This document shows, piece by piece, positions 11,904-21,621 of a DNA stretch of 64,000 bases. The number at the start of each line of letters is the position of its first letter. The stretch's first letter is position 1. The position numbers were made by a program, and so were the translations under genes. The notes below the pieces were generated by a model. The model ran no database searches. It was given only the letters and a program-made list of their open reading frames with translations, and was not told the DNA's origin. This DNA comes from Termitomyces sp. T153. Its lineage: Eukaryota; Basidiomycota; Agaricomycetes; Agaricales; Lyophyllaceae. The stretch covers positions 124,001 to 188,000 of the forward strand of contig JACKQL020000067.1 of the NCBI GenBank assembly GCA_018296165.2, written 5' to 3'.

Positions 11904-12722
11904 CTAAAAATCCTCCTCCAGCTCTGGGGGTGAGGCACACATGCTGATCTCCTCCAGGGTCAGCTCCAGCATAGGCTTGTCCAGTGATGGAGCTCTGGCA
12001 GCATCCTTTGCAGCCAGCAACTGCAGGAGGAGTTCCTCCTGCTCTGCCATAGAAAGGTAGCATACCTCCAGGCCCAGGGAGCAGTGCCATGCAAAGTGCC
12101 CAGGCTTCTGGCATCTCCAGCACAGCAGCATGGCAGCATGGAGCTGCCTGGTGATGTCCACATCAATAGAGATCCTCAGCAGCAGGAGGCATGCTGCAAG
12201 AATGGCTAGAGTAAGGGCTGGCATTGGGCAAGCAGGTGCAGGGTGGTGGAAATTGCTGGTTGGAGCTGAGTACAGCATGAAATGTGGACACCGGAGCTCC
12301 CTCCAGATTTCCATGAGTTGCCATTGGTCCTGGGCCACCTCATACCATGATGCAATCTTTTCATCATTGGGGCAACCCTTTGCAAGATTGTCAATGTGTT
12401 CCACCAGTGCGGGGTGCAAGCCATCCCAGAAGGTGAGGTATAATTGAAGGCTGTTAGAGTAAGCAGCCTGCTCAACCAGAGCTTGGAACAAGTCAATGTA
12501 CTCATCCAATGTACGCTTTCCTTGCCTGTATTGCTCTCTATCATGTAGTGTCAAGGCCACAGTCTTGGCAGGGTCTAGTGGAAAAAACTCTGCACAGAAA
12601 TCCTTCTTAAAGGTGGCCCAGTCCAGAAAACTTCCAACATCTCCAGAGCAACAGAAAACTTGCAGCACACAGGTAGAGGCACATCCAGTCTTCATGTACA
12701 ACAGCACCCAGGCTATTTTCAA
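11904..12722 (-). pseudogene. element C gag with zinc knuckle
   Basis: An open stretch of 272 codons holds a retrotransposon gag domain (WATFKKDFCAEFF, then YIDLFQALVEQA) and a CX2CX4HX4C zinc knuckle near its C-terminus (CWRCQKPGHFAWHC). It is the longest intact frame in the element. The N-terminal part, towards 13,200, is broken. Gag would package element RNA. Confidence 0.8.
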
Positions 12723-13220
12723 TGTGTCAGAGTTAAAGGCATTCTTACTGAGGTGGATATAGGTGAGGCAGGACTGCAGGAATCACTCCCCACTGGAGTG
12801 AGCACCATCATATGCATCTGGTAGTGCAGGACATGGAATCTATGGTCATAGGGTCACCAGAGCTGTGGAGACAGGTGCCAACATGGTTGGGGCTGGTTCC
12901 ACAGCTGTGGGAGGAGTGGAGATAGGAGTTAGGCATTTGAGCAATGCCTAAAGGGATTGGGAGATAAGATCTGTTGTTTGACAAAGGGTAGAGAATTTGG
13001 TAGTATAGTGGGTGAGAGATAATTGTGTTAGTTGCACCTGGGTTTCCAGGTGTAGCAGGCAAGTCCAGGCTTTGTCCTGTGGGGCTGGGGCCTCCAAAGG
13101 TGTGTCTGGGTTGGCAAGCTGAGACATAGAACTCTGCAGTGTTTAATCCTGGTGGGAAAGTGACAGATAGTGGCTTAGAGGTTCCTTGCAGCTGTGAGAG
13201 GCTTCCAGACCAGTTTTAGG

Positions 13221-13231
13221 AGACTTGTTCT
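13221..13231 (-). other. self-complementary primer binding site of element C
   Basis: Two bases inside the 5' LTR the minus strand reads AGAACAAGTCT. This is the exact reverse complement of AGACTTGTTCT inside the same LTR (13360-13370), where the RNA would start. No tRNA 3' end is matched that I can recognise. This is the arrangement of Tf1/sushi elements, whose RNA 5' end folds back to prime its own reverse transcription. Confidence 0.75.
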
Positions 13232-13233
13232 GC

Positions 13234-13602
13234 TGTAAGGGCAACCTCTAGAACAGTAGATTGGAGTCATGCAGCTAGCAGAGGGGAATCCAAAGTATAT
13301 TAGCAGAGTAGATGATGATACAATCAGTAACTAATCACCTGGCAGAGGGGAATCCAAAGAGAACAAGTCTAAGGATCCCTGCTGCTTGGCATAGCACATC
13401 TGTAGGTGGTGGAGGCATGGGAACTACTGTACAGAAGACTGGAGCTGCTCCTAACCCTAGGGCAATGATCACTGAGGTAATATGGAGAACTCCACAGTTC
13501 TCCAGAGATCTCTGGGGTTTTAGAATGAGCCCTGGAGACATTGAACAAGCTGCAGAGGTGCTGGAACAAGTTGTGGAGGTCAGAAATGGAAGTCCACTGA
13601 CA
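13234..13602 (-). repeat. 5' LTR of element C
   Basis: 369 bp with TG...CA ends, next to the CACCC target duplication at 13603-13607. It contains the inferred RNA start motif AGACTTGTTCT at 13370-13360 (minus strand) and a 20-bp perfect hairpin at 13484-13503 that the other LTR lacks. Confidence 0.9.
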
Positions 13603-13607
13603 CACCC

Positions 13608-14935
13608 TAGACAATCAAAAATGCTGAAGCTAGTTTCACAGAATTACTGGTGGCCCCAGATGTCCTGGTATATTGGGTTCTACACTAGTACATGCAATCT
13701 CTGTCTCTGGACCAAGCCTCAGCACCACCTCCCCTCTGGACAGCTACACTCTCTACCCATTCCCATGGAGCAATGGAGTGTTGCCTCTGTGGACTTTATC
13801 ATAGAACTCCCAAATGCCCACAGTTACAACAGCATCATGGTAGTGGTGGACCTGTATGGCAAGCAAGTGCACTTCATTCCAACTCACACCACCTGCTCTT
13901 CCATGGGCACTGCAAACCTGTACTGGAGAAATGTCTGGAAGCTCCATGGCCTCTCTAACACTTACGTCTCTGATTGGGATCCACAGTTCATAGCAGACTT
14001 CACCAGAAAACTCTACCAACTACTTGGCATGAAGCTCCACACACCCACTGCCTACCACATACAGTCTGACAGCTAGACCAAATGTGTAAATCAGGAGTTG
14101 GAGCAGTACCTCTGCCTCTTTTGCAACAAGCACCAGGATGATTGGGACAAACTCCTCCCCAATGCTGAGTTCCAGTACAATAACCATGTTCATGCATCCA
14201 CCCAAGTCTCCCCCTTCTTCCTCAACACCAAACAGCACCCACACATGGGCTTCAAACCCTGGGTCCAGCCCTTGGAGAATGAAGCAGTAAACAAGTTCAT
14301 GGACTGGATAAAGAAGTCACAAGAGGAGGCCTGAGCAGCTCTTGCAAAGGCAAAGGATAACATGGTGTAATACTACAACTGTGGGAGGACCCCAGCATCA
14401 AAATACCAGCCCAGAGATCAAGTCTACCTGAATGCCTCCAATATTACAACTACCCAACCATCAAAAAAGCTCTTGCACCACCAATTGGGACCTTTCACAG
14501 TGAAATGACAGGTGGGGCCCCTAGCCTACTGACTCCAGCTCCTCATGGGAATGTGCCAGCTCCATCCAGTGTTCAATGTGATTAAGCTGTCTCCAGCCCC
14601 AAAGGACCCTATCCTAGGGCAACATCTGCTACCCCTGCCACCTTCAGTGGTGGTTGACAACAGCAAGGAGTACAAGGTGGAGGAGATCCTAGATAGTTGT
14701 CTATTCCAGCAACAACTACAATACAAGGTGAAGTGGAAAGGTTATAGAATTGAGGACATTTCCTGGGAACTGCAGGAGAACATGCATGCTCCAGGGCTTA
14801 TCAGGGAGTTCCATTGAAAGCACTCAGATGCACTGTGTGCCATCTGAGGAATCTATCCCATCTCACCAGTGGACCAGGCAATCTGGAACTTTTTCTACTC
14901 TGCACATTGAGATGTCACACACTAGAGGGGGGTGA
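13608..14935 (+). pseudogene. element B pol: integrase and chromodomain
   Basis: The frame 13312-14076 (from about 13,608) encodes the integrase core with VASVDFIIELP, VVVDLYGK and FIPTHTTC motifs. After several stops, 14545-14817 encodes a chromodomain (EYKVEEIL, KWKGYRIEDISWE). The frame is interrupted near 14074 and 14334. It is co-linear with 1650-2967 of element A. Confidence 0.87.
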
Positions 14936-15283
14936 TGTCAGAGGACTTCCATTTCCAACCTCTGCAGCTTGCTCAACATCTCTGGGGCTTGTTCCAGACC
15001 CCTGGAAATCTCTGGAGACCTGTGGGACTCTCCATATTACCTCATCAATCACTTTCCTAGGGTTAGGAGTAGCTCTGGCCTTCTGTATAGCTGTTCCCAT
15101 GCCTCCACCACCTGCTGATGCACCACACCAAGCAGCAGGGATCCTTAGACTTGTTCTCTTTGGATTCCCCTCTACTAGGTGATTATTTACTGCTGTATTG
15201 TCATCTACTTTGCTAATATACTTCAGATTCCCCTCTGCTAGCTGTGTGACTCTGAGCCACTACTCCTAGAGGTTGCCCTTACA
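14936..15283 (+). repeat. 3' LTR of element B
   Basis: 348 bp, TGTCAGAGGAC to CCCTTACA, preceded by a G-rich tract. It contains the AGACTTGTTCT motif near 15,148-15,160, matching the self-priming site of element C. Confidence 0.88.
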
Positions 15284-16500
15284 GAGACCCCAATTGTCAT
15301 GACCCACTCCCTGGACTCCTGACATTGTTTCCAGCCTGCTCACTTCCCCAAAGTCCCCCCCCCCAATGCCCCATCAAACCCCCCAACCCTCATACACCCT
15401 CTGTGCCCACTCCAGGTAACTCCAACACTTCTCCAGCAAACCCTGACAGCCCCCTAGCCCTCTCCAACACCTTCTCCACAGCTGTCAACACTTCCCCTGA
15501 CTGTCCTGAGCCCTGAGAACCCTCCCCCACCATTCCTGACTCTGTTGTACATCACCAGCTCATCACCCTGGTTCACCCAACCTACTCTGGAGTACCACAA
15601 CAACCTCAGGATGACCTGCATTCTCAGCTGATTCCATCAGAATATCACTGTGGCCCACCCCCTGATCACAACTGACACCCATTGACTCTGCATGGCTCTG
15701 CCAAGCCCCACCGCCACACCTGCTGTCCCCCAAAGCTCTCCAGTAGTCAGTATATAAGTTGTAGAGTAGCTCCTTGTACTCTAGTTTTGATATTGCTTAA
15801 CATTACCTATGGTTTGATTGTCTCCATCTCATGTTCATGTTCCATGTTACATTCTCTCTTATCTCCATCTCCTGGTCTTATCTCAGTCTCCCAGTCTTGT
15901 TTTGTCTTTATCTCCATTATTGTCCTTGTTATCATTTTGTATCTCTGCTTGAATCTATTTTTGTTCTTGTCTCAATCTTGTCTTGACTCCATCTCATCTT
16001 GTTTGACTCCATTTCCATTATTGTGTCCAAGTTCTCTCAACCTTAATGCCCTTACAAACTCCATGCTTATGATTACGACTCCCAAACATTTGTTAAACCA
16101 ACTCCAGACCTTGCTATTTGCCCAGCCCCAAAATCCATCAACTCCTGTTGATCCCCCATCAAGCTCCAGCTCTGCTCCCATCACCTGCATAGCCTCCACT
16201 TACTCCACACCTACAATATTTGCTTCCTTACTTGTACCTGATGCCCCATCAAGTCTGCCCCTTCCCCCATAACTCATCCTAGACTCCTCTGGACCACCCC
16301 AAACTTGTTTGGATTACTTCCCATTTCTTATCCTCCCAAGTCCCCTGCATTTGGGACCTCTCCAAGTGCCCAGTCATCAGTGCAGGAAATCACATCTGCC
16401 TAGTAAGGATTTGCCCAGTGTAGCTGAGCCCCCATGATTAGTGGAACCTGACACCAATATGCCCCCACTGCAGTGGCCTTGCAGTTAAAACTGTTCACCA
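15284..16500 (+). repeat. LTR-like repeat D, copy 1
   Basis: CpG-poor, C/T-rich sequence with a TATA-like motif (CAGTATATAAG, about 15,748). Its composition and word order match the end of the window, 63,430-64,000: a proline/serine-type C-rich stretch, then AGTAGTCAGTAT, then a T-rich stretch. Both copies are in the same orientation. It looks like the LTR or promoter of a second retrotransposon family. The ends were not fixed. The 196-codon frame at 15682-16272 is low-complexity and not a convincing gene. Confidence 0.5.
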
Positions 16501-17640
16501 CCTACTAGTTGAATGCCAGCATCATCAGTTTGAGAGGCACAGATACCTTAGGCATAAGCTCTGATGTAAAGCTGAGTCACTCTTGTATATGTTCACAAAG
16601 CCCAATGCCTCAGCACCCCTATTCAGATTCATTAATTCAACCAATTGATTCAGTCACCATGTACCCACCCAGCAGTGACAACAAGCACAAACACTCTAGA
16701 GACTTGCTTGAGTCACAAACAACCTATACCTCACTATTCTAACTTACCCACCATCTACTGTTGGCACTAATATGTACCCCCTTCTGCAACTTCACCTTCT
16801 ATCCTCCTATCAGGTTGGGTGCAATTTTGTGCTACTCAACCCTGCCTCCCACTCCTCATGGGTGGCACCCAGTAGCTTCACACCACTAAGGTGGCCTCCA
16901 TTCCATGTAACAGGGTTTACCAGGGGAGCATGGCCTAAAATGATCTGGGATAGTCTGGCCCACTCATTTTCCACATATGTGGGGGGGGGGGTGGAATCCC
17001 ATGGCTCTTGTAGTCTCTCCCTATGTACAAGCCTCAGTAGCACCATGCACCATGGCAATTTAAGCCAAGCACATAATAAAATTGATTTTAAAAAAAAAGG
17101 TGTCAACTCTACCTATATTTTGGATTATTGAGTTTTGCATAGCATTCCAGCTGACTCACCTAGGTTGCTAACAATTAGTTCCTCATTGGCTACCAACACT
17201 GTCTCCTTTTGATTTCATTGTCTCTACTTACTATAAATACTGTATTGTTCTCTATACAATCATTGAACAATTGTACTTCCTCTTAGCACCAGAGTTCAGA
17301 TCTCAGTCTTTTTGACACTAAGCCTCTTCTTTCACTCTAGTGCTCCCTTAGCAGCTGTCATTTGAACATCATTGAGTTAGTATCCTTGTCACTTATCTTT
17401 TTTACTAGTACCACCTTTGGGTACTATTTTGCCAAGTCTACATTTTGTACTAGCACCTACAGCTAGTCTCCAGTTTTGCTACCCCTTTTGCTAATACCTT
17501 TGCAAGTCTAGCACCCCTTTTGCCTCATCCACCATTTGCTAGCAACCCTAGCAACTCCACTTCTGCCATCACTCCCTGTCTTCCCTGTCTGTTGATTTAA
17601 GTCATATCCACCCCCCTCATAGTTCCTCCAGCTTTATCAT
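16501..17640. other. CpG-poor repeat-derived sequence
   Basis: No gene is recognised. A poly-G run lies at 16,981-16,990, an A-rich run near 17,090 and a TATA-like box (ACTATAAATAC) near 17,230. TAGCAAC/CTAGCAA words shared with 3.2-5.3 kb suggest the same unknown LTR family. Confidence 0.45.
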
Positions 17641-17937
17641 CATTGCCCTCATTTGCTGTGTCACATTTTTCCTTGGGAACACTTTCATCCAAGGATCACA
17701 GCAACACTTGATTCCAGCACTGGAACCTGTTTCCATTGGAAAAATGGAAAAAGAAATGCATCATATCTTTCTTTGACAGAATTTTCCCTTGGAAAGAAGG
17801 CTGTTTTCATTGTTTAGAGCCTTTTTCCATTGGAAATACCCTGTTTGGAAATGGCATGACAGGTTTCTTTTTCAGTATTTCCTCAGGAAACACTATTGAC
17901 TGCCAGCAGTGTATAAGAAGTCACTACATATAGTATC
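17641..17937. repeat. cluster of short palindromes TTTCC-NNN-GGAAA
   Basis: At least five imperfect palindromes lie at about 17,666, 17,730, 17,782, 17,824 and 17,877, with cores such as TTTCCATTGGAAA and TTTCCTCAGGAAA, spaced about 40-65 bp. The block ends just where CpG becomes normal, at about 17,938. It could be the terminus of a repeat or a protein-binding array; I see no open frame. Confidence 0.55.
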
Positions 17938-18479
17938 TTCACGAGTTGATGATCGATCTGTTTCGGTGGCCATCTGGGACACAGCAGGGACTCATTGAGA
18001 AACTGGTTCAAGTGATTTCTTCCTGACTCTGAGAAACCTTCACCGACATCATACGCAGAACATGAGAAGGATATGGGCTACCTAGGGACTACCTAGAGGC
18101 TGTCTTCATAGGCTCCTCGGATTCCACGAGTTCAGAGGATCTTTCCGGGATGTTGGCTCGTAGGTTTCAAGTTGGATCCCACGCCGAGAGCACAATTGCA
18201 GTGCAGCACACGCATGTTTTTATATCTCATCCAGGAACAAGTGTGTGTCCTGATGAAAACATCTTTACTGTATCGGAAGTGATCCACTACGGTGGAACAT
18301 GAAATGCTGCGGTACACAAGGAACTTTTTTCTTACTGCTGCACAAACAACCAACAGCTCCACGACTGTCAATGACAACCAGGTCGATAACCAGGTAGGTC
18401 TTTTCTACAAGATCTTGGGTGGAGTTATTTATTACTCGCACTCAAATCCTCTCAGCTCTTCAAGCCCTCTATCCCCTAT
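17938..18479 (+). pseudogene. possible decayed N-terminal part of a GTPase/RasGEF locus
   Basis: Normal CpG content starts here. A short stretch near 17,950-17,990 translates as SVAIWDTAGTH, which resembles the WDTAG (G3) box of small GTPases but stops at once. Another open stretch at about 18,120-18,296 is unrecognised. It may belong with the RasGEF remains downstream or be a separate dead gene. Evidence is thin. Confidence 0.3.
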
Positions 18480-19280
18480 CTATTCCCTAGAGGAAAAACT
18501 CCCAGAACGTCGGAGACGACACCGAACGACCTCGCTAATCTTTTGGAGAGGGACAAAAACTGGGCCATTCTTCCGGCGGATCACATTGCCCAACTGACCA
18601 GATGTACTCGTTCTCAAAGGCTGTGCACCTCACGAACAACAACGTTGTTCTCTGGGCCAAACAATCCGTGCTTCATTATGACACGATTGATTCAAGAGCA
18701 CAGGTTCTCAATTGTTTCGTCAACACTGCAGTTGATCGTACCAAAATAATCCATTCTAACCTGCCGTAATTTTCGCAATCTCGCACGGTGTTTTGTCCCA
18801 ATTCACCATTTGCGTCTCACCAGAAGGGAACTCGACGAGCTAGACGACATTCTAGATCCTTCTTCGAATCGCAAAACTTATCGAACAGCTTTACGAGAAT
18901 CGTCGTCCGAATATTCTCGCGATCAATGTACACCCTGGAATATTGCCGCGCGTGAGATTTCTCTTCAGAATTCGGATGGAACCTTGAACACTCTTTCTTT
19001 GACGCGCAGCTGTCCACCTTTGCAAACTCTATCTGACGCTCCAAAAATATCCTACTGTAATCGAAGTCGACGGTGTTCCCATGATCAACTTTAAACGATA
19101 TATTCGCTTTACCGACCGCGTCAAGGAAGTTTTACACTTACACGAAAGATATCGTCAACAAGGCCAGCTTGCGTACCCTTGCATCTTACCCTTGATGTCG
19201 ATGGCACAACTCTTGAAGCGGGCGAGGCTCGGGACTACCGGGCACGCAAACGAGAACTTCATGATTATCCTTTATTTTAT
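18480..19280 (+). pseudogene. decayed RasGEF (Cdc25-type) catalytic domain
   Basis: Successive short frames resemble a RasGEF domain in the right order: NDLANLLERDKNWAIL and ADHIAQLT (about 18,510-18,600), NNVVLWAKQSVLHYD and SRAQVLNCFVNTA (about 18,635-18,740), LDELDDILDPSSNRKTYRTA (about 18,830-18,890), PW-x2-A-x-REISLQN (about 18,935-18,975) and MINFKRYIRFTDRVKEVL (19,081-19,134). Each join needs a frameshift and stops intervene, so no splice model works. Live RasGEFs activate Ras by nucleotide exchange. CpG content is normal, so decay came by indels rather than CpG loss. Confidence 0.65.
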
Positions 19281-19438
19281 ACAATTTTCAACAACTTGGT
19301 ATCTAACTAACTAGCTATGGGGAATAGGACAACTAATGTCAAAATACTAGATAATACAGATGTAATAACATACACCTAGTCTGCTATAAGATATACGAAG
19401 GTTTGGTCACAATCCACACAAGAAAGTGAGAACAATAC

Positions 19439-21433
19439 CTATCCACTGAAGCTCCATATTTTTATGTCGGCGTCATCACTCCCCGACACGATTTTATCTT
19501 CCCCGAGAGCCAGACAGCTCACGGCAGCCTTGTGGCCGACCAAAGTTGCCGTGCATTTACCCTCTTCGCGAGACCACACCTACACAGATTAACACACAAC
19601 GCGCGAAAAACAAAAGACACGCAAGCATACCTTGACAGTACGGTCGTGACTCCCGCTCACCAACCGCATCTTGTCGCACGCTACTGCCCAAACGCCCTCG
19701 ATATGGCCAAAGAAGGTCCGGGTGCATTTTCCTGTCTCAATGTCCCATAGCCTGATAGTATTATCCAAGCTGCCAGATATGAGTACGGCTTTTTTCCGGT
19801 TCGGGAACAGCGTCGTGGTGGTATCGGCAGGCGACTCAGAAGGAGCGCTCCGCGTAGTGTCGGATGACGCTTCGCTAGGTTGCGACGTCCTTGTTGCCTC
19901 TTCGCTGTTTTCCACGTCGACAGGCAGCTCGTCACCGTCGCAATCACTCGCGGGCAGCAACTTCATGCTCTGTACCTGGCCCATATGTCCTGTCATCGTA
20001 CGAAGACACGTGCGGAGCGTAAGATCCCACAGCTTGATCGTCCCGTCATCAGAGGCGGAAAACAGCATCTTTCCAGCGTCGATCTCGGTTGCTGAGCACG
20101 AGGCTCCTCGAGGTGATAATGAACCACCTCCGGGTACATCAAAGAGCGAGACGCTCGACTGTTCTGTGCGTGTGCTGGGATTAGAGTCCCAGAGCTGGAC
20201 CGCGTTGACCCAGTCACTGTGTCCCCTCAGCGTGAATGCCCCTCCGGTGCGTAGATTCCAGACCTTGATGGTGGTGTCGACACTGCCGCTCGCCAACACG
20301 TTGGAATCAAAATTGAGACACAAGACACCATTAGTGTGGCCGGCGAGTGTGCGGATACACTTGCCGCGGCGCCAGTCCCAGACCTTGAGGGTGTGGTCCA
20401 TACTGCCGGTGATGAGCTTGATGTCGTCGAACTGAAGAGCGCGGATAGCGCGGGTATGGCCCTTGAGGGTATGGAGCTCGACGCCTGTCTCCATGTTCCA
20501 GACACGGACGGTGCGGTCGTAGGAGCCGGAGATGAGAACGGGGAATGCGGGGTAGGAGAGGGATTCGTGGAACTGAAGACACATGACACCGTCGGTGTGG
20601 CCCTTGAGGGTGCGGGCAGTACATCGACCGCGGCGCCAGTTGCGTTCGATGGTCATGCGTTCGCTGTAGACGTCTTTCCAGGGACGGGTGAGGGAGTGGG
20701 TGGACGACGGGATGGGAGTAAGGAGGACGCATGAAGAGGCTTGATCACAGGACGACGCCTCGGACTCGTCACTAGAGCGCTGTCGTTTGATGGGGGGGCC
20801 GGGCTCGTGATCTTCTGGGACGGCTCGTTTTGACGATTGGGGGCGGTCGATGGGAGGAGACAGAGAACGGGGTCGGTAGCCGCGCTTCTTCTCGAGAACA
20901 GGGAGGCCCCAGCCGCACTTGGTGCACTTCTGGCCAATGTGCTGCTCGCAGATGCCGCGCCAGAGGACGTCGTCGTCTGCGAGGGCCCTCCAGCGCCTGG
21001 CGACCTGGGCTGCTCTGCAGAGGGATGTGGCGTCGAGATAGCCGAGGATCTTGAGGGAGACTTCGCGGGGAAAGCAGGCAAAGGGGTCGATGCGGATGAG
21101 ATGGGCGAGGTGCTCGGTGAGGAGGGAGAGCTGGGAGAAGCAGCACATGGTGAGGAGGCCCTGGAGGATGAGGGCGCGGCAGGGGTGGGACGACGACGAA
21201 AAGCTGGACCAGATTGCGTTGACCGCCTGGCGGTCGTCGAGCGGCATGGCGTCGAGGGCCTGCTGCAGCTTGAGATTCGTGCCCTCGTCGGCCATGCGCT
21301 GGTGGCGGAAGCACAGCTTGCGCGGCGTGGCCTCCTGCGAGGGCTCTGCGCGACGCGGCGCGGCGACATCGTGGTCGGCGGCGAGCTTGGGCGCGGGGAG
21401 AGTGTCGCAGACGTACGACTCGGCAGCAGACAT
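19439..21433 (-). CDS. MET30: F-box/WD40 SCF substrate receptor, Met30/SconB/Pof1 type
   Basis: Two exons (21433-19631 and 19579-19439; 51-bp intron) give 647 residues. The N-terminal half has an F-box (CFPREVSLKILGYLDATSL, about residues 115-160), then the family-specific GQKCTKCGWGLPVLE segment. The second half has seven or so WD40 repeats (GHTDGVMCLQF, SGSYDRTVRVWN, GHTRAIRALQF and so on), the last completed by exon 2 (GSDDADIKIWSF). Met30-type proteins are receptors of SCF ubiquitin ligases that target a sulfur-metabolism bZIP activator. An insert with DETPVDVEN-like acidic and serine-rich sequence lies between late repeats. The first ATG at 21448 is five codons upstream; MSAAESY was preferred. 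An 18-bp tandem repeat lies just upstream. Confidence 0.88.
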
Positions 21434-21449
21434 GACAGTATAGTACAAT

Positions 21450-21539
21450 GAGGTCTTGAAATCAAATGAGGACTTGAAATCAAATCAAGACTTCAAATCA
21501 AATGAGGACTTCAAATCAACTCAACACTTCAAATCAACT
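21450..21539. repeat. 18-bp tandem repeat, five copies
   Basis: Units of the type GAGGACTTGAAATCAAAT run head to tail at 21450, 21468, 21486, 21504 and 21522, with a partial sixth. The array sits 17-106 bp upstream of the Met30-like start codon, in the 188-bp gap behind the GSK-3 stop. Confidence 0.9.
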
Positions 21540-21621
21540 CAAACTCAAATCGCGCAAATAGCACGCAATTTCTCATCTCAATTTCAAATTCAAGACAACT
21601 ATACATCAAAACAATCTCCCG

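Larger units (their letters stand above)
8316..13602 (-). mobile_element. complete Ty3/gypsy chromovirus element C, inserted in element B
   Basis: A 5,287-bp minus-strand element with both LTRs (13234-13602 and 8316-8664), gag, protease, RT, RNase H, integrase and chromodomain in order. It is flanked by the 5-bp duplication CACCC (8311-8315 and 13603-13607), which is the usual size for Ty3/gypsy integration. Both LTRs have TG...CA ends. Coding regions carry many stops, and pol lacks a stretch of a few hundred bases between protease and RT. CpG is almost absent. The insertion post-dates element B. Confidence 0.93.
5520..15283 (+). mobile_element. Ty3/gypsy chromovirus element B, host of two nested insertions
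   Basis: One plus-strand gypsy copy lies in three pieces: about 5520-5725 (linker before RT), 6654-8315 (RT and RNase H) and 13608-14935 (integrase and chromodomain), then a 3' LTR at 14936-15283. The first gap is the SINE-like insert and the second is element C. Joining the flanks at both gaps restores co-linearity with element A, and both gaps have target-site duplications. No gag or 5' LTR was recognised, so the element is 5'-incomplete or too decayed. It has many in-frame stops and is inactive. Confidence 0.85.

Noticed and set aside
13204..13233. tRNA-type primer binding site for element C
   Set aside because: The sequence next to the LTR does not resemble a tRNA 3' end complement (TGG...). 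It matches the element's own LTR instead.
15682..16272. 196-codon frame in LTR-like repeat D
   Set aside because: C/T-rich low-complexity DNA gives Ser/Leu/Pro runs. There is no domain and the related copy at 63.6 kb does not keep the frame.
20837..21451. 204-codon plus-strand frame
   Set aside because: Antisense to the F-box/WD40 gene, low-complexity Gly/Glu/Val-rich, no motif.
20653..21483. 276- and 180-codon frames overlapping the Met30-like gene
   Set aside because: Both are in other frames on the minus strand, are Pro/Arg/Ser-rich and reflect high GC and codon bias of the real gene. The WD40 frame has clear motifs; these have none.
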